From NCBI RefSeq assembly GCF_022513635.1, contig NZ_JAKWBL010000003.1, positions 124,001 to 188,000 of the forward strand: 64,000 nt of DNA. The letters are read 5' to 3'. A model generated the notes under the pieces. The model saw nothing but the letters and a program-made list of their open reading frames with translations. It was not told the DNA's origin and ran no database searches. The DNA is from Paraniabella ginsengisoli (GTDB taxonomy: Bacteria > Bacteroidota > Bacteroidia > Chitinophagales > Chitinophagaceae). Each line of letters begins with the position of its first letter. Positions within the stretch are counted from its first letter, which is position 1. Of this stretch, positions 47,659 through 58,636 are shown in pieces. Both the position numbers and the translations under genes were made by a program.

Positions 47659-48980
47659 TTACAGTTTTTTATCGTTTATAACTACATTGTTTAGAACAAA
47701 GTTTTCAATATAGTCTTTATGAACTGTAGAATCTTTTATCGCTTTTATTATCAAGTTATCAAATGTAAATGCAGAAAGCTTATACTGATCGGATTTCTTA
47801 ACATTAAATACGATATCACAATTGAGCGTCAGGTTTCTCATGGTAATATTACTTGCATAAGACATCTTTATTCCTGATTCTCCTTTCAAATCGAAAAACT
47901 GTGTCCAGGGATTAATGTCGAGCATGTTAGTTGCATAACCTGTAATGTCTTCTATTAAAATATATTCATACAGTTGCGGTGTATCCGGGCGCATTTTTAA
48001 ATGCAGCAATCGTTTGGCATCTTCTACTTTCGATCTCCGAAAAATAATATTTCTATTGTGAATAGATTCACTACCACAGGTGAGTGCACTATGACAAAAA
48101 CCGTAGGTATTATCTTCAATAATAATATTGTAGTTTCCACCATTGACGCTGTCCTTATCAGCATTTGGCCCTTTACCACCTTTAAGCGCTACTGCATCAT
48201 CGTTTACAGACATGTAGCAATTTTTGATAAGCACATTTTTGCAGGCATCAAGATCAACAGCATCGGAGCTGGGCGCTTTTACGGGTGCAAAAGGAGCATA
48301 GATATAAAGGTTTAACAACTTTAGATTTTCACATTTGTAATAATGGGAGGTCCAGAAAGGAGAATTGATCAACCGGATACCTGACACTTGTACATTTTTA
48401 CTGTTTGAAACATACAGGACACGCGGACGCATCTCATCCATGTTGGTACATCTGGGATTAAACTGTCGACGTAACCAAAACGATTTCCAATAACGCAAGC
48501 CATTACCGTTTAATGTGCCCTTACCTGAAATAGTGAAGCCGTCTACTTTATCAGCATTTACTAAAGCAGCAAAATACTTCAAAGTCTGCCCTTCCATGCG
48601 CGTCATTACGATCTCAAAATTGCTAATATCGTCGCTGCCTTTTAGCACAGAGCCTTCTTCTAAATATAAATGAGTGCCGGGTTTAAAAAAAGAGAGCCAC
48701 TTAAATAAATACCTTTTGGAACAACAATTACACCGCCGCCAGCATTATATGCTTTATCAATAACAGCTTGTATACTTTTCGTCTGGCAAATATTGCTATC
48801 GTTAATAACACCATGATCGGTAATCTTATATATTTTCCCCAACTTGGTTATATCGGTTTCTGCAGTTTGCCTAAACCAATCAGGAATAATACTTCCATCA
48901 GGAAACTTATCCTGTGCAAGAGATATATTAGTGAAGCAAACTAAATACAATAACAGGATCTTAATCGTTTTATGTACCAT
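47659..48980 (-). CDS. GH28 polygalacturonase-like enzyme (frameshifted by apparent indel)
   Basis: The secreted right-handed beta-helix protein has GH28 features: GGGVIVVPKGIYLSGSLF, TISGKGTLNGNGLRYWK, SPFWTSHYYKCENLKLLNLY, the catalytic acidic region SSDAVDLDACKNVLIKNCYM and NDDAVALKGG, and GFCHSALTCGSES. Break in A7 at 48685-48691; one more base joins GSLFFLKPGTHLYLEEGSVL. Signal peptide from MVHKTIKILLLYLVCFTNIS. The start at 48980 is chosen over an upstream Met because it gives the signal. Length is about 439 residues. It hydrolyses galacturonan or related uronic-acid glycans. Confidence 0.9.
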
Positions 48981-49383
48981 AATATTATTTAAATCATTAG
49001 TTCTGGCGGATACTAATTTAAGGTTGTTTAAACTTTCAGACAAAAGCATTTTATGTTCGCCCGATTTTTTTAGTTAACATTGACAAGTATCGGGTGTGTA
49101 TGCAGGCCGAATTATAATTGAAAGTTGAAGAGTGCGATCCTTCAAAAAGCCCGTCCGACCGCCCATCAGGACGGGCTTAGGATAAACTGCCACGATTTTG
49201 TGCCTCATCCGTCTGCGATAGGTGGACACCTTCTACTGAAGGAGAAGGAAGCGGAAATGGAGCTTAATTATAATCGGGACGATAAACCGAGCCTGCCCGA
49301 AAGAATTCATTCAGGCGGGCGTGGCAACGAAGATGCCATATATTTACTGACCGATCCAAAATTCAGTATTAATTTTCCGCTGC
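48981..49383. other. Intergenic stretch with hairpins and a dispersed repeat, no gene found
   Basis: About 400 bases without a convincing gene. It holds the upstream region of GH28, a hairpin AAGCCCGTCC-ACCGCCCATC-AGGACGGGCTT around 49147-49179, a repeat copy (49265-49345) with an inserted imperfect palindrome around 49290-49320, and short non-conserved open frames. Confidence 0.5.
49265..49345. repeat. Dispersed intergenic repeat, copy I
   Basis: TTATAATCGGGACGATAAAC then GGCGTGGCAACGAAGATGCC corresponds to copy D reverse complement. The two halves are separated by an extra GC-rich imperfect palindrome (GCCTGCCCGAAAGAATTC, ATTCAGGCGGGC). Confidence 0.5.
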
Positions 49384-50486
49384 TCATTTCTTGACACTTG
49401 TTGTTTCTTTAATGAGTTTTGTTTTTAAAAACTTACGAATTGGCGTGTCAATAAATACGACAACTCCATACGATAACAGGATAAGAAATAGAGCTCCAGC
49501 GATAACTATTGTAGACATTTGTTGCATGCCAGGCTTTTCCTTTTCGATATAGCTTAAAACCATCCAAAGGATCGGATAATGTATCATATATAGCGGATAA
49601 GAAATATCGCCTAAAAATTTGCACAGTTTATCCTGTTGTTTTGAAAGATAAGATCCAGCACCAAGCGCAACTAATAAAGGAAAATAAAATATAACAATAA
49701 CCGGGTCAACGATAAAGTTAGTGGCTTCTGAAAAAGGAATAAAAAAACTGCTGCCAGTAAAATACACATCACCGGAAAGGCGATCTTTGATTTAATAATA
49801 TAGCCCAAACGGTAAACCAGCATGCCAGCAAGAAAGGAATAAAAAATACGAGTACCACCTCCCCAAAAGTTATCTCCTCCCCAACCAACGCCCAAATAAC
49901 CGGATTGATACGATTCAATACAAAGCAGGATAGCTGCAATACCTGTGAGTATCCAAAGTATTTTATTCTTTAGCCTAAATAGAATGATGGCATAAAAAAC
50001 ATTTGCGATATACTCCCAAAACAAGGACCAAGTGGGCGGATTGAGATGGAAGAAATTAAAGTAGCGTTCGGGGACAGTTGGAAATGGTATAAGGAAACAG
50101 GATGCTATAAACATAAGCGCTGTCTTTCCATTGCTATACATACTGGAGAGATCGCTGAAAGGATCAAAAATAAAAGTAACCAACCCCAATATGGAACCTA
50201 TCATAACAAGCGGATGAAGCCTTATTAATCTTAATTTCAGGAAAGCCAAAATACCAATCTTTTTAACCCTGCTGTCGTAAGCGTAGGCTATAACAAATCC
50301 TGACAAACAAAAGAAAAAATCTACAGCCAGATGGCCATGAGCGATAAAATTATCATGATAATCAGGAACTACAAACTCCATGAAATGATAGACAACTACA
50401 CATATTGCAGCTATTCCGCGCATTCCATCCAATACTTTGAAATGCTGCTTTGTGGCCATGAGTTGCGGGGACAAATCTTGAGACAT
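49384..50486 (-). CDS. Acyltransferase 3 family membrane protein (frameshifted by apparent indel)
   Basis: This polytopic inner-membrane O-acyltransferase of the OafA/NodX class moves acetyl or other acyl groups onto sugars. Motifs are FKVLDGMRGIAAICVVVYHF, HGHLAVDFFFCLSGFVIAYA, FLKLRLIRLHPLVMIG and PTWSLFWEYIANVFYAIILF, and the C-terminal part has GDISYPLYMIHYPILWMVLS. Break in A7 at 49741-49747; the two frames overlap there. Joined length is about 368 residues, with about ten membrane segments. The start at 50486 is chosen because it places the RG-containing first segment normally. Confidence 0.9.
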
Positions 50487-50765
50487 TTTTTGTTTATTTA
50501 AGCAATCTAAATATAGACGCAAACATAGTTTAGCTAAATAACTTTGATATTCTATTTTGATTCAATAATAATACAAATCGTCTCAAAATTGCATCACTAA
50601 AAAAGCAAACATTATATAAATTGGAATTAATAATACTTTTATTCACTTCGAAATAAAAATCAGCAGCTACAGAGAAATTAATTTTCAAAGAAAACAAATG
50701 TGATTTATTATCTTGACAAAGATCGTAACTCAAAAACCATAAACTGATAAAGAAAAAATCAAGTA

Positions 50766-52667
50766 ATGAAATATTTCTTCTTAATTCTAATTGCTTTCGT
50801 TCAATTATTGCAAACAGGATGTTCTCAAAAGAAAGATGAAAACAAATCTTCTTTAACGGACCATCATACTGAAATGATACCAGAAGAAAAAGATTATCAA
50901 AAAATAAATAATAATCTGGATAATTATACGATCAGAAATTCAGAAGAAGATTTAGAAAACTTCCGTTTGAAAAAACCTGTTTATTCCATCAAATATTATA
51001 AAATCGAAGACTCCAAAAACAATCCAAAAGAAGTCAAAAAAATAAATGGCAAAGATTTTTACCTACAGTCTTATACAGAATATTTAAAAGACGGGCGCAA
51101 ACGTTATAAAGAATACATTTATGATCATATCAAACGAATTGAGAATTTTCATTACGATGAGCATTTCGCAAACCTGATTCTATTGCATAGGATTGAGCCC
51201 AATCCTGAAAATGAAAGAAATTATTACAACATCTTAAATTATCACCCCAACAAAATATTGAAAGAAGATATTTATTACCGGACTTACAAAGGAACAGATT
51301 TTGACTTTGAAGGGTTTGCTACATACGACTTTCAAAAAATAAAAGATTCGATTGTAATTAAAGTTAAAGAAATTGGCTACGATACCATCCCCGACCCGGA
51401 AGACATCTACACTTTCATCGATACAATGCTCATCAAAACAAAGCCGCTTTATCAATCCAAAAAACAATATTTCAAATGGATCGCATCAAAGTATCATCCT
51501 TTCAAAACAGAAGGTTACGTATTTGATGATCGGGATGTTGATTACGAATATGATGAAAAAGGATTTATAAAATCAGAAACCTGGATCAAAAATGGAGCTT
51601 TGGAAAACAAAACAGAATATGAATATAACGAAGATTATACCGAAAGAATTGAGCAGGATTATCACATGCGTGGAACTGAAAAGTCAACTAAACATATCAA
51701 AAAATATAATAAGCATGGCGACTTGATTTCCGAGCAGATCATTGAATATACAGGGAACCAACTCAATCCTTATGTTTATGAATACGTTTATGATGAAAAC
51801 GACAATTGGATTGAAAAGAAAAAATTCAGCATCAACTTAAAAGAAGAAAATAAGAAAGAGTTGCTACAGCATGAAATACGCGAGATAATTTATTTCGGAA
51901 ATGATTCCAAAATCCGTGAACTGAAATTGCCACAATTTTCAAAAAAGATTGATGAAGTACGTGCAGACATTCCCAAACTTGCCCAACAAAAGCAACAATC
52001 TATTAATGAATTTAATGAAGCTGTTGAAGCAGGAAACTACGACTCGAAGATTACAAAAACGGAAGCAACATCGTTAGAAGATTTCACGCCAAAATTTTGG
52101 AAACTTAAACAAACAGCCTTAGGCGATTTGGACAATCAGCCCGGCGATGAAGCGGCAATCGTTTATGAAACGCCCGTTCCCGGCGACTTAGGTTTCGCAC
52201 AGGCTTTGGCTATTTTCAAAAAAACAGAAAACAAATGGAAGCTTTGGCATCAATCTTTTTCTCCTGTTTTGGGTACGCAAAATGGCGGCATGATGGGAAA
52301 TCCATTTGAAAGTATATCTATTTCCAACCGAACTATTATCATTCATCATTTTGGCGGCAGTCGGCAAAAATGGAACTACACACATATATACCGCTACCAA
52401 AACAATGATTGGTATTTGATTGGTGCGGGCGTACATTTTGGTGCACCTTGCGATTACTTTGTAGGATTGGATTATAATTTATCAACAGGAAACATAGTTG
52501 CGGATTATGCACAGGAAATTTGTGACGATGAAAACCCAGACGAAAGAGCATTAAAAGAATGGAAAGAAACTTTTAAAAGAAAAATACCATTGCCCAAAAT
52601 GGATATGTTTACACCCGGAGACAATCGTGTAGAAATTCCAAATCAGGATTATGAAATGTATTATTAA
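50766..52667 (+). CDS. Large lipoprotein of unknown function with YD-like internal repeats
   Basis: I do not recognise a named family. A lipobox QTGCSQKKDE starts a 633-residue hydrophilic protein. The middle (about residues 250-370) has Tyr-rich repeats in the style of RHS/YD proteins (YEYDEKGFIKSETWIKNG, YEYNEDYTERIEQDYH, YEYVYDENDNWIEKKKF). The C-terminal third (about 440-610) is a globular region (KLKQTALGDLDNQPGDEAAI, FEHHFGG-like NRTIIIHHFGGSRQKWNYTH). It is probably a surface or periplasmic lipoprotein. It is followed by a second related protein on the same strand with 37 bases between stop and start. Confidence 0.65.
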   Translation: MKYFFLILIAFVQLLQTGCSQKKDENKSSLTDHHTEMIPEEKDYQKINNNLDNYTIRNSEEDLENFRLKKPVYSIKYYKIEDSKNNPKEVKKINGKDFYLQSYTEYLKDGRKRYKEYIYDHIKRIENFHYDEHFANLILLHRIEPNPENERNYYNILNYHPNKILKEDIYYRTYKGTDFDFEGFATYDFQKIKDSIVIKVKEIGYDTIPDPEDIYTFIDTMLIKTKPLYQSKKQYFKWIASKYHPFKTEGYVFDDRDVDYEYDEKGFIKSETWIKNGALENKTEYEYNEDYTERIEQDYHMRGTEKSTKHIKKYNKHGDLISEQIIEYTGNQLNPYVYEYVYDENDNWIEKKKFSINLKEENKKELLQHEIREIIYFGNDSKIRELKLPQFSKKIDEVRADIPKLAQQKQQSINEFNEAVEAGNYDSKITKTEATSLEDFTPKFWKLKQTALGDLDNQPGDEAAIVYETPVPGDLGFAQALAIFKKTENKWKLWHQSFSPVLGTQNGGMMGNPFESISISNRTIIIHHFGGSRQKWNYTHIYRYQNNDWYLIGAGVHFGAPCDYFVGLDYNLSTGNIVADYAQEICDDENPDERALKEWKETFKRKIPLPKMDMFTPGDNRVEIPNQDYEMYY

Positions 52668-52704
52668 TATCCTTTTGTTTAAATTTATTGACGGATTAAA
52701 CCTG

Positions 52705-55167
52705 ATGAAAACAACAATCTATCGCAATGACTGCAAAAACATTTTTTTCTTCCTTTTGTGTCTGCAATTTACAACTCTAATCCAGGCTCAGGATACGATT
52801 TATTTTGACAAAGACTGGAAACAGACAACAAAGAGCATCATTCTTTTTATCGGCTGATGCCTTTGCAAAAAGAAGGCGAAATGTTATTACTAAGAGATTA
52901 TTATAAAAATGGAATTATTCAATTTCAGGGATACATGAAACCTGAAAATGAAGATACATATATTGGGGATGCTTATTGGTATGACGAAAATGGATTTGAT
53001 AACGGAATGAAACAAAGCATCAACAAATCTTCACTTAACGAATTGATTTATTACAATAAAGATGGAACCATTTGGCAAAAGATTGAATACAACAAAGAGG
53101 GAGAGAAATCAAAAATCACTACATATCTAAACGGAAAAGAACTTTTTCGGGAAGTATCACAAATTCTGATCGATACAAAGGAGTATTTAGTCCGAAAATT
53201 CCGGACTCTTATTATGATCGATCGGAAATGGATGAAAAGATACCAACTTATACTCCCGTTCCTCCTATCGCGGGAATAGAATCTTCTGAAAAAGCTTATC
53301 AAACAAAACCAAAGGAATATTATTTTGAAGTAGTTTATTGGACAAACGGAACGAAAGCAAAAGAATCAAAATTTGAATTGACTGAATACGGCAATAGGGC
53401 AATGAACGAAGAAAAATATTGGGATGAAAACGGAAAGCTAATCAGTGAAATTAATTTCAAAAATATACCAAAAGACAAGAAGTATCTTCAAATAGAATAT
53501 TACACAAGAAACAATTTTGCAGTACAACTTAAACAAAAAAGAGAATTAAGCAATCAAGAATTTGATGGCATTTCAACTTATTATAATGCTGATGGCAAAA
53601 TTCAAAAAACGGTAAAATATATTCACGGTACAATATCAGAAGAAACTTCATTTGAAAATGGGAAGTCAACAATGTCGTATTACCAAAATGGCGAGCCTTA
53701 TGAAGGTATTTTCACTAACGTAAGTAGCGATAAATTGACAACTTACACACTCGTAAAAGGTAAAAAAGAAGGAAAAGTAATAACCCAAAATACAAAGACT
53801 AACACACTCTTTGCGCAAGGAATTTATAAAAACGGTTTGCCGATTGAAGGTTCATTTTATTTCGATGAAGAGCCCGTAAAATTATTGCAATATAAAAATG
53901 GGAAACAGGAAGGCATTCAAAAAGAATTTACCAATTGGAATGATGAACTAAAAGAAGAATATGAAATGAAAGCCGGAAAACGGAATGGCTTCAGAAAAAT
54001 TTATGAAGACGGAAAATTGAAATACGAAAGCGTGTATAAAAACGATGAAATCTTCTCAGGTAAAATCTGGGAGGGTGAAGATGAATTAACATACGTTGAT
54101 GGACAACTGATGGAAAGAATTGTATTAGGATCTGATTATGACAGAGGAATTTCGATCATTGAAAAGTTTGAAAATGGAGAAATCAGTTCTGTTGAATATT
54201 TCAATTTTACAATTAAAGAAAAGCCCCAGGAAAGCTATAAGGGAAAATATAAAAACGGCAATCCTTTTCACGGATATTTTGCAAATCAGATAATCGTTGA
54301 TAAGATTTATTTGATTGATTATTTTGAAAACGGAAAAATCAAATATCAATATTCGTTTGACATCCTTGAACAACTGGAGGGTTATCGTCATTACATTTAT
54401 AACCATAAAGCTGAATTTGAAAATGGCAAAGTCCTAAACGGAGCGGAATTTATACCTCCCACCAAAAATGGTTTCCTGAAAATAAATTATAAGAATGGTG
54501 TTGCAGATGCGCTGGAAATTAATCTCTTTGCAATGCATTATTTTAATAGAATCAACCAATCCGCAATGAGAATGAAATTTTGGTAACCGAGCTACAATCG
54601 CCTTACAAAGTGAAGATTTTTCCGAAAGACAGCATAATCACGGCAAGTTTGTATGAAAATGAAAAATGGATCAAAACTAAAGTAGCAGTTTCAGAAGTGA
54701 AAGAAAAATCACCTAATTCCAGTACGCATTATTACCTTAAAAATAACCAGGTAAACACTTTTTCAATTACGCGAAACCCCGAAATGGAATTAGAAGGTGT
54801 TGATACAAACGATTTGAGTTTTCAGATATTTTCTATATTTCCCATTATGATAAACTCATTAGATGCTGTAATGAATAAATTTATAGATGTCGGAAAGTCA
54901 GGAAATTTTGATCATTTTACTGAACTCAATCAAGGAACGTTTTTTCCATTTTCGAAGCATGATTATTTAAGTTCACTAGAATATGATGAAAAAGGAAATG
55001 CAGGTTTCGGTATTAAAATCTCACAAGAAAAAAACGGCGAAATTTTATTGGAAGGAGTGGAAGATAGCCAAGTTAAAAAATCAATGAAAGTAAAATCGAT
55101 TGCCGATTTAACTGCAAATAATAAAAAAGTACTTGAAGATTTTATGCATAGATTACTGAATGAATAA
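52705..55167 (+). CDS. YwqK-like/MORN-variant repeat secreted protein (three apparent indels)
   Basis: Frames from 52705 to 55167 form one protein of about 820 residues. It has a signal peptide and many short repeats of the MORN_2/YwqK kind (YYKNGIIQFQGYM, YYNKDGTIWQKIEY, YYQNGEPYEGIF, YKNGKQEGIQKEF, YEDGKLKYESVYKND). Breaks fall near 52827-52829 (A run), 53186-53187 (T run) and 54573-54576 (T4). Correction gives TTKEHHSFYRLMPLQKEGEM, EYFSPKIPDSYYDRSEMDEK and a C-terminal VTELQSPYKVKIF. Such repeat proteins are common in Bacteroidota; some are linked to antitoxin or surface roles, but no partner toxin is seen here, so the function is unknown. Confidence 0.6.
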
Positions 55168-55269
55168 ATGCGGATTGGGTTGATTTTTATTATTTTGATT
55201 GATGCCAATAAAAATATGATTGTGAAAGCAAAAATGGAGAAACCAGTTAATTTGATTTCTCCATTTTAG

Positions 55270-55355
55270 TGCCCGAGACTGGATTCGAACCAGCACGCCG
55301 TGTTAACAGCGCTACCACCTCAAGGTAGTGCGTCTACCAATTTCGCCACCCGGGC
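55270..55355 (-). tRNA. tRNA-Leu(GAG)
   Basis: The minus strand reads GCCCGGGTGGCGAAATTGG at the 5' end and GGTTCGAATCCAGTCTCGGG then C and A at the 3' end. The acceptor stem GCCCGGG pairs with CTCGGGC. The anticodon loop is TTGAGGT in the CTACC/GGTAG stem, giving anticodon GAG for CUC and CUU leucine codons. A long variable arm (about 14 nt) and the 86-nt length are typical of tRNA-Leu. No CCA is encoded. Confidence 0.95.
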
Positions 55356-55475
55356 TTTTATTCAATATATGTAAGAACTAGAGGCTTGCGAAGTTAGGTA
55401 AAGAACCTTTGAATATTGTTGAAATTGGTCGAAAAATTGTTTTACAATATTCAATTATATTAACCTTTTCATCCT

Positions 55476-57273
55476 CTAATCATCAAGTTTCAACACCGCT
55501 AAAAACGCTTCCTGAGGAACTTCAACATTGCCTATTTGGCGCATACGTTTTTTACCTTCTTTCTTTCTGCTTTTCTAATAACTTACGTTTACGGCTAATA
55601 TCACCACCATAACATTTTGCTGTAACGTCTTTACGCATCGCAGAAATATTTTCGCGCGCCACTATCTTAGCGCCAATAGCAGCCTGAATAGCAATCTGGA
55701 ACTGTTGACGTGGTAATAATTCTTTTAGCTTTTCGCAAAGCTTACGACCAAATTCATGAGCACGGCTACGATGTATTAATGCACTTAACGCATCCACTTT
55801 TTCGTTATTAAGCAGTATATCCATTTTTGCAATATCACTATCGCGGTAACCCATCGGGTGATAATCGAAAGATGCATACCCACGCGTTTGCGATTTCAAC
55901 TTATCATAAAAATCAAATACGATTTCCGTCAATGGCATCTCAAACACAAGCTCCACGCGGGTTGTAGTTAAATAACTTTGGTTTACCAATATACCACGTT
56001 TACCCAAACACAAGGTCATGATATTACCAATATATTCAGGCTTGGTAATAATTTGCGCTTTGATAAATGGCTCTTCTATCCTATCTGTTTTTACGGGATC
56101 GGGAAATTCAGAAGGATTATTTACAATTATTTTCTCACCCTTCGTAGTGTGGCCTATAAAACTCACGTTGGGAACGGTAGTAATAACAGTTTGGTTAAAC
56201 TCACGTTCCAGGCGTTCCTGGATAATTTCCATATGCAGCATTCCTAAAAATCCGCAACGGAAACCAAAACCCAGCGCCTGAGAGGTTTCAAGCTCAAAGG
56301 TTAAAGAAGCATCATTTAACTGTAACTTGTCCATACAGTCGCGCAGTTCTTCAAACTCATCTGTATTTACCGGATAAATACCTGCAAATACCATTGGCTT
56401 TACTTCTTCAAAACCCTTTATCAGCGTGGGATTGGGATTATTTGCCAGTGTAATGGTATCACCCACTTTCACCTCCTTAGCATTTTTAATACCCGTAATA
56501 ATATAACCAACATCACCCGCTTTTATCTCTTTCTTCTCGGTCATTTTCAACTTTAAAATGCCGATCTCGTCTGCTTCATATTCTTGCCCGGTACTTACAA
56601 ATTTTACTTTATCTCCTTTCTTAATCGCACCGTTTAAAATTCTATAATAAACTATAATTCCTCTGAAACTATTGAAAACACTATCAAAAATCAAAGCCTG
56701 TAATGGTGCGCTTTCGTCGCCTTTAGGCGATGGAATTCTTTCTACAATTGCTTCCAATACTTCTTCAATACCTAATCCGGTTCTTCCGCTCGCCAATAAA
56801 ATTTCTTCAGACTTGCAACCTATCAACTCAATGATCTGATCTTTCACTTCTTCTATCATCGCCCCATCCATATCAATTTTGTTGATAACGGGAATGATTT
56901 CCAGATTATTTTCAATTGCCAGATACAAATTGCTGATGGTTTGTGCCTGAATACCCTGCGTTGCATCAACCAGCAACAGCGCACCTTCGCAGGCGGCTAG
57001 CGCACGGCTAACTTCGTAACTAAAATCTACGTGGCCAGGCGTGTCAATCAGATTTAATGTATAGTCATCCCCCGCCTTTGACTTGTAATTAATTTGGATC
57101 GCATGGCTTTTAATCGTAATACCTTTCTCTCGCTCCAGGTCCATATCGTCCAGCACCTGATCCATCATGTCACGATCGCTTATGGTATTTGTAGACTGCA
57201 AAAGCCTGTCGGCCAAGGTACTTTTACCGTGGTCGATATGCGCAATGATGCAAAAATTCCTAATATTCTTCAT
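55476..57273 (-). CDS. lepA: Elongation factor 4 (LepA), C-terminus split by apparent indel
   Basis: LepA is a ribosome-binding GTPase related to EF-G that helps translation under stress. The N-terminal G domain has [45 protein letters not shown] and ASGRTGLG. Further domains show [28 protein letters not shown] and [17 protein letters not shown]. The first frame stops at KQKERR (55552), but the following frame continues with [20 protein letters not shown] and KLDD, the conserved LepA C-terminus, ending at 55476. One inserted A in the AAAG run near 55560-55570 would join them. About 598 residues. Confidence 0.95.
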
Positions 57274-57298
57274 TTTCTAAAACCCGCTTTTGGGCGTG

Positions 57299-57306
57299 CA
57301 AAGGTA
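57299..57306 (-). promoter_or_regulatory. Bacteroidota -7 box (TACCTTTG) for lepA
   Basis: TACCTTTG on the minus strand fits TAnnTTTG exactly and lies 25 bases upstream of the lepA ATG at 57273. No clear -33 box was recognised. Confidence 0.55.
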
Positions 57307-57351
57307 CAATAAATTACGATGTAAGAAGTGCGATGTACGAATTGGCTTTTT

Positions 57352-57421
57352 TAATACCAGCTTCAGTACAAATGGCATCGAAATTGCGTCGCAATCACTT
57401 CATCTTCAGTACAATTATCAT
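57352..57421. repeat. Dispersed intergenic repeat, copy G
   Basis: ATACCAGCTTCAGTACAAAT then GGCATCGAAATTGCGTCGCA then ATCACTTCATCTTCAGTAC aligns well with copies D and E. It lies in the 301-base gap between lepA and the nucleoid-associated protein gene, which otherwise holds only the lepA promoter box and an AT-rich leader. Confidence 0.55.
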
Positions 57422-57574
57422 CTTTCCTAAACTAAGCTATCGGTTTTCCGGAAACTGCGTATCCGGTTATTATTATTGAACCCCTTCGGGTTCAGCATAA
57501 AAATCTTACACACTGTTATTTAAAATCCTTAACAATTTTACATTTACTTTACACACTTATTAAACGCAGCATCC

Positions 57575-58612
57575 ATGCAGTATTTCGAAGGGGCATCTAT
57601 TACCCATATTTGTGTACATAAGGTTGGAAATCAATCAGAGGAAGAGTATTTAACACTATCAAAAAAGGAACTGGCCATTGATCCGGAAGTGAAGGATTTG
57701 TTAGCCGCCTATTTTATAAAGCCTTTCAAATCGGAGGAATATTTTCAATTATTCCATGACAGCGATCTGGCTTTAAACGAAGTATACACCTATATTTCCG
57801 CCATTTTTGATAAACCGGAACAAACACTTACTCAATCAAAACATCTGGCGCAACACCTCTATAATCAAAGCACTCATCCCAACATTAAAGGTGGCGAATT
57901 TTACGTAGTCTATTTTAAAGATTGCATTCTGGATGGTGAAACACTTGATGCCGTTGGTCTTTTTAAATCGGAAAACAAAGAAACTTTTTTAAAGATTTTA
58001 TTACAGGAAGATGCATTTGATATCGAAAGCGAAGAAGGTATCAATATTAATAAATTAGATAAAGGCTGTATCATTTATAACAAAGAGAGAGAGCAGGGCT
58101 ACGTTGTTTCAGTTGTGGACAATACCAACAAATCGGCGGAAGCTCGTTATTGGACAGACGAATTTTTACACATCCGGCAAAGACAGGATCAGTATTACAA
58201 TACAGATAATACCATGGCTTTATACAAGAATTATGTTGTAAAGCAGCTGCCGGAAGAATATAATGTTACCAAGGCAGATCAGGCCGATCTGTTGAACAGA
58301 ACATTAAGTTTCTTTAAGGAAAAGCAACATTTCGATCAGGAAAGCTTTAATGAAGAAGTGTTACATCATAAAGAATATATCGACAGTTTTGGCCGGTTTA
58401 AACAAGAATATGCTAATGAACGCGATCTTGAAATTGCAGATAATTTTTCCATTTCGCCAGCGGCAGTAAAACGCCAGAACCGAAGCTACAAAAGCATTAT
58501 AAAGCTTGACAAAAATTTCCACATCTATATCCACGGCGATAGAAGCCGGATAGAACATGGTGAAGACGATAAAGGTAGATTTTATAAATTGTATTTTAAT
58601 ACGGAAAGTTGA
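57575..58612 (+). CDS. Nucleoid-associated protein, NdpA/YejK family
   Basis: The 345-residue cytoplasmic protein has the PF04245 37-kDa nucleoid-associated layout. It opens MQYFEGASITHICVHKVGN and contains LAAYFIKPFKSEEYFQLFHD, SKHLAQHLYNQSTHPNIKGG, EFYVVYFKDCILDGETLDAV, GLFKSENKETFLKIL and KGCIIYNKEREQGYVVSVVD, and ends with IKLDKNFHIYIHGDRSRIEH. Such proteins bind the nucleoid and RNase or topoisomerase partners in other bacteria; the exact role is unclear. It stands alone with a + strand sialidase after it. A TACTTTAC box lies 24 bases before the ATG. Confidence 0.88.
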   Translation: MQYFEGASITHICVHKVGNQSEEEYLTLSKKELAIDPEVKDLLAAYFIKPFKSEEYFQLFHDSDLALNEVYTYISAIFDKPEQTLTQSKHLAQHLYNQSTHPNIKGGEFYVVYFKDCILDGETLDAVGLFKSENKETFLKILLQEDAFDIESEEGININKLDKGCIIYNKEREQGYVVSVVDNTNKSAEARYWTDEFLHIRQRQDQYYNTDNTMALYKNYVVKQLPEEYNVTKADQADLLNRTLSFFKEKQHFDQESFNEEVLHHKEYIDSFGRFKQEYANERDLEIADNFSISPAAVKRQNRSYKSIIKLDKNFHIYIHGDRSRIEHGEDDKGRFYKLYFNTES

Positions 58613-58636
58613 TTTACAATATCCGTAAAACAAACA

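Noticed and set aside
50701-50765. Possible riboswitch or strong promoter before the large lipoprotein
   Set aside because: A TATCTTGA-like box and ATCTTGACAAAGAT symmetry were seen, but the spacing and consensus match were too weak to support a call.
55476-55560. Programmed ribosomal frameshift at the lepA C-terminus
   Set aside because: lepA in other bacteria is not frameshifted, and identical homopolymer-style breaks occur in many unrelated genes of this window, so an assembly indel is far more likely.
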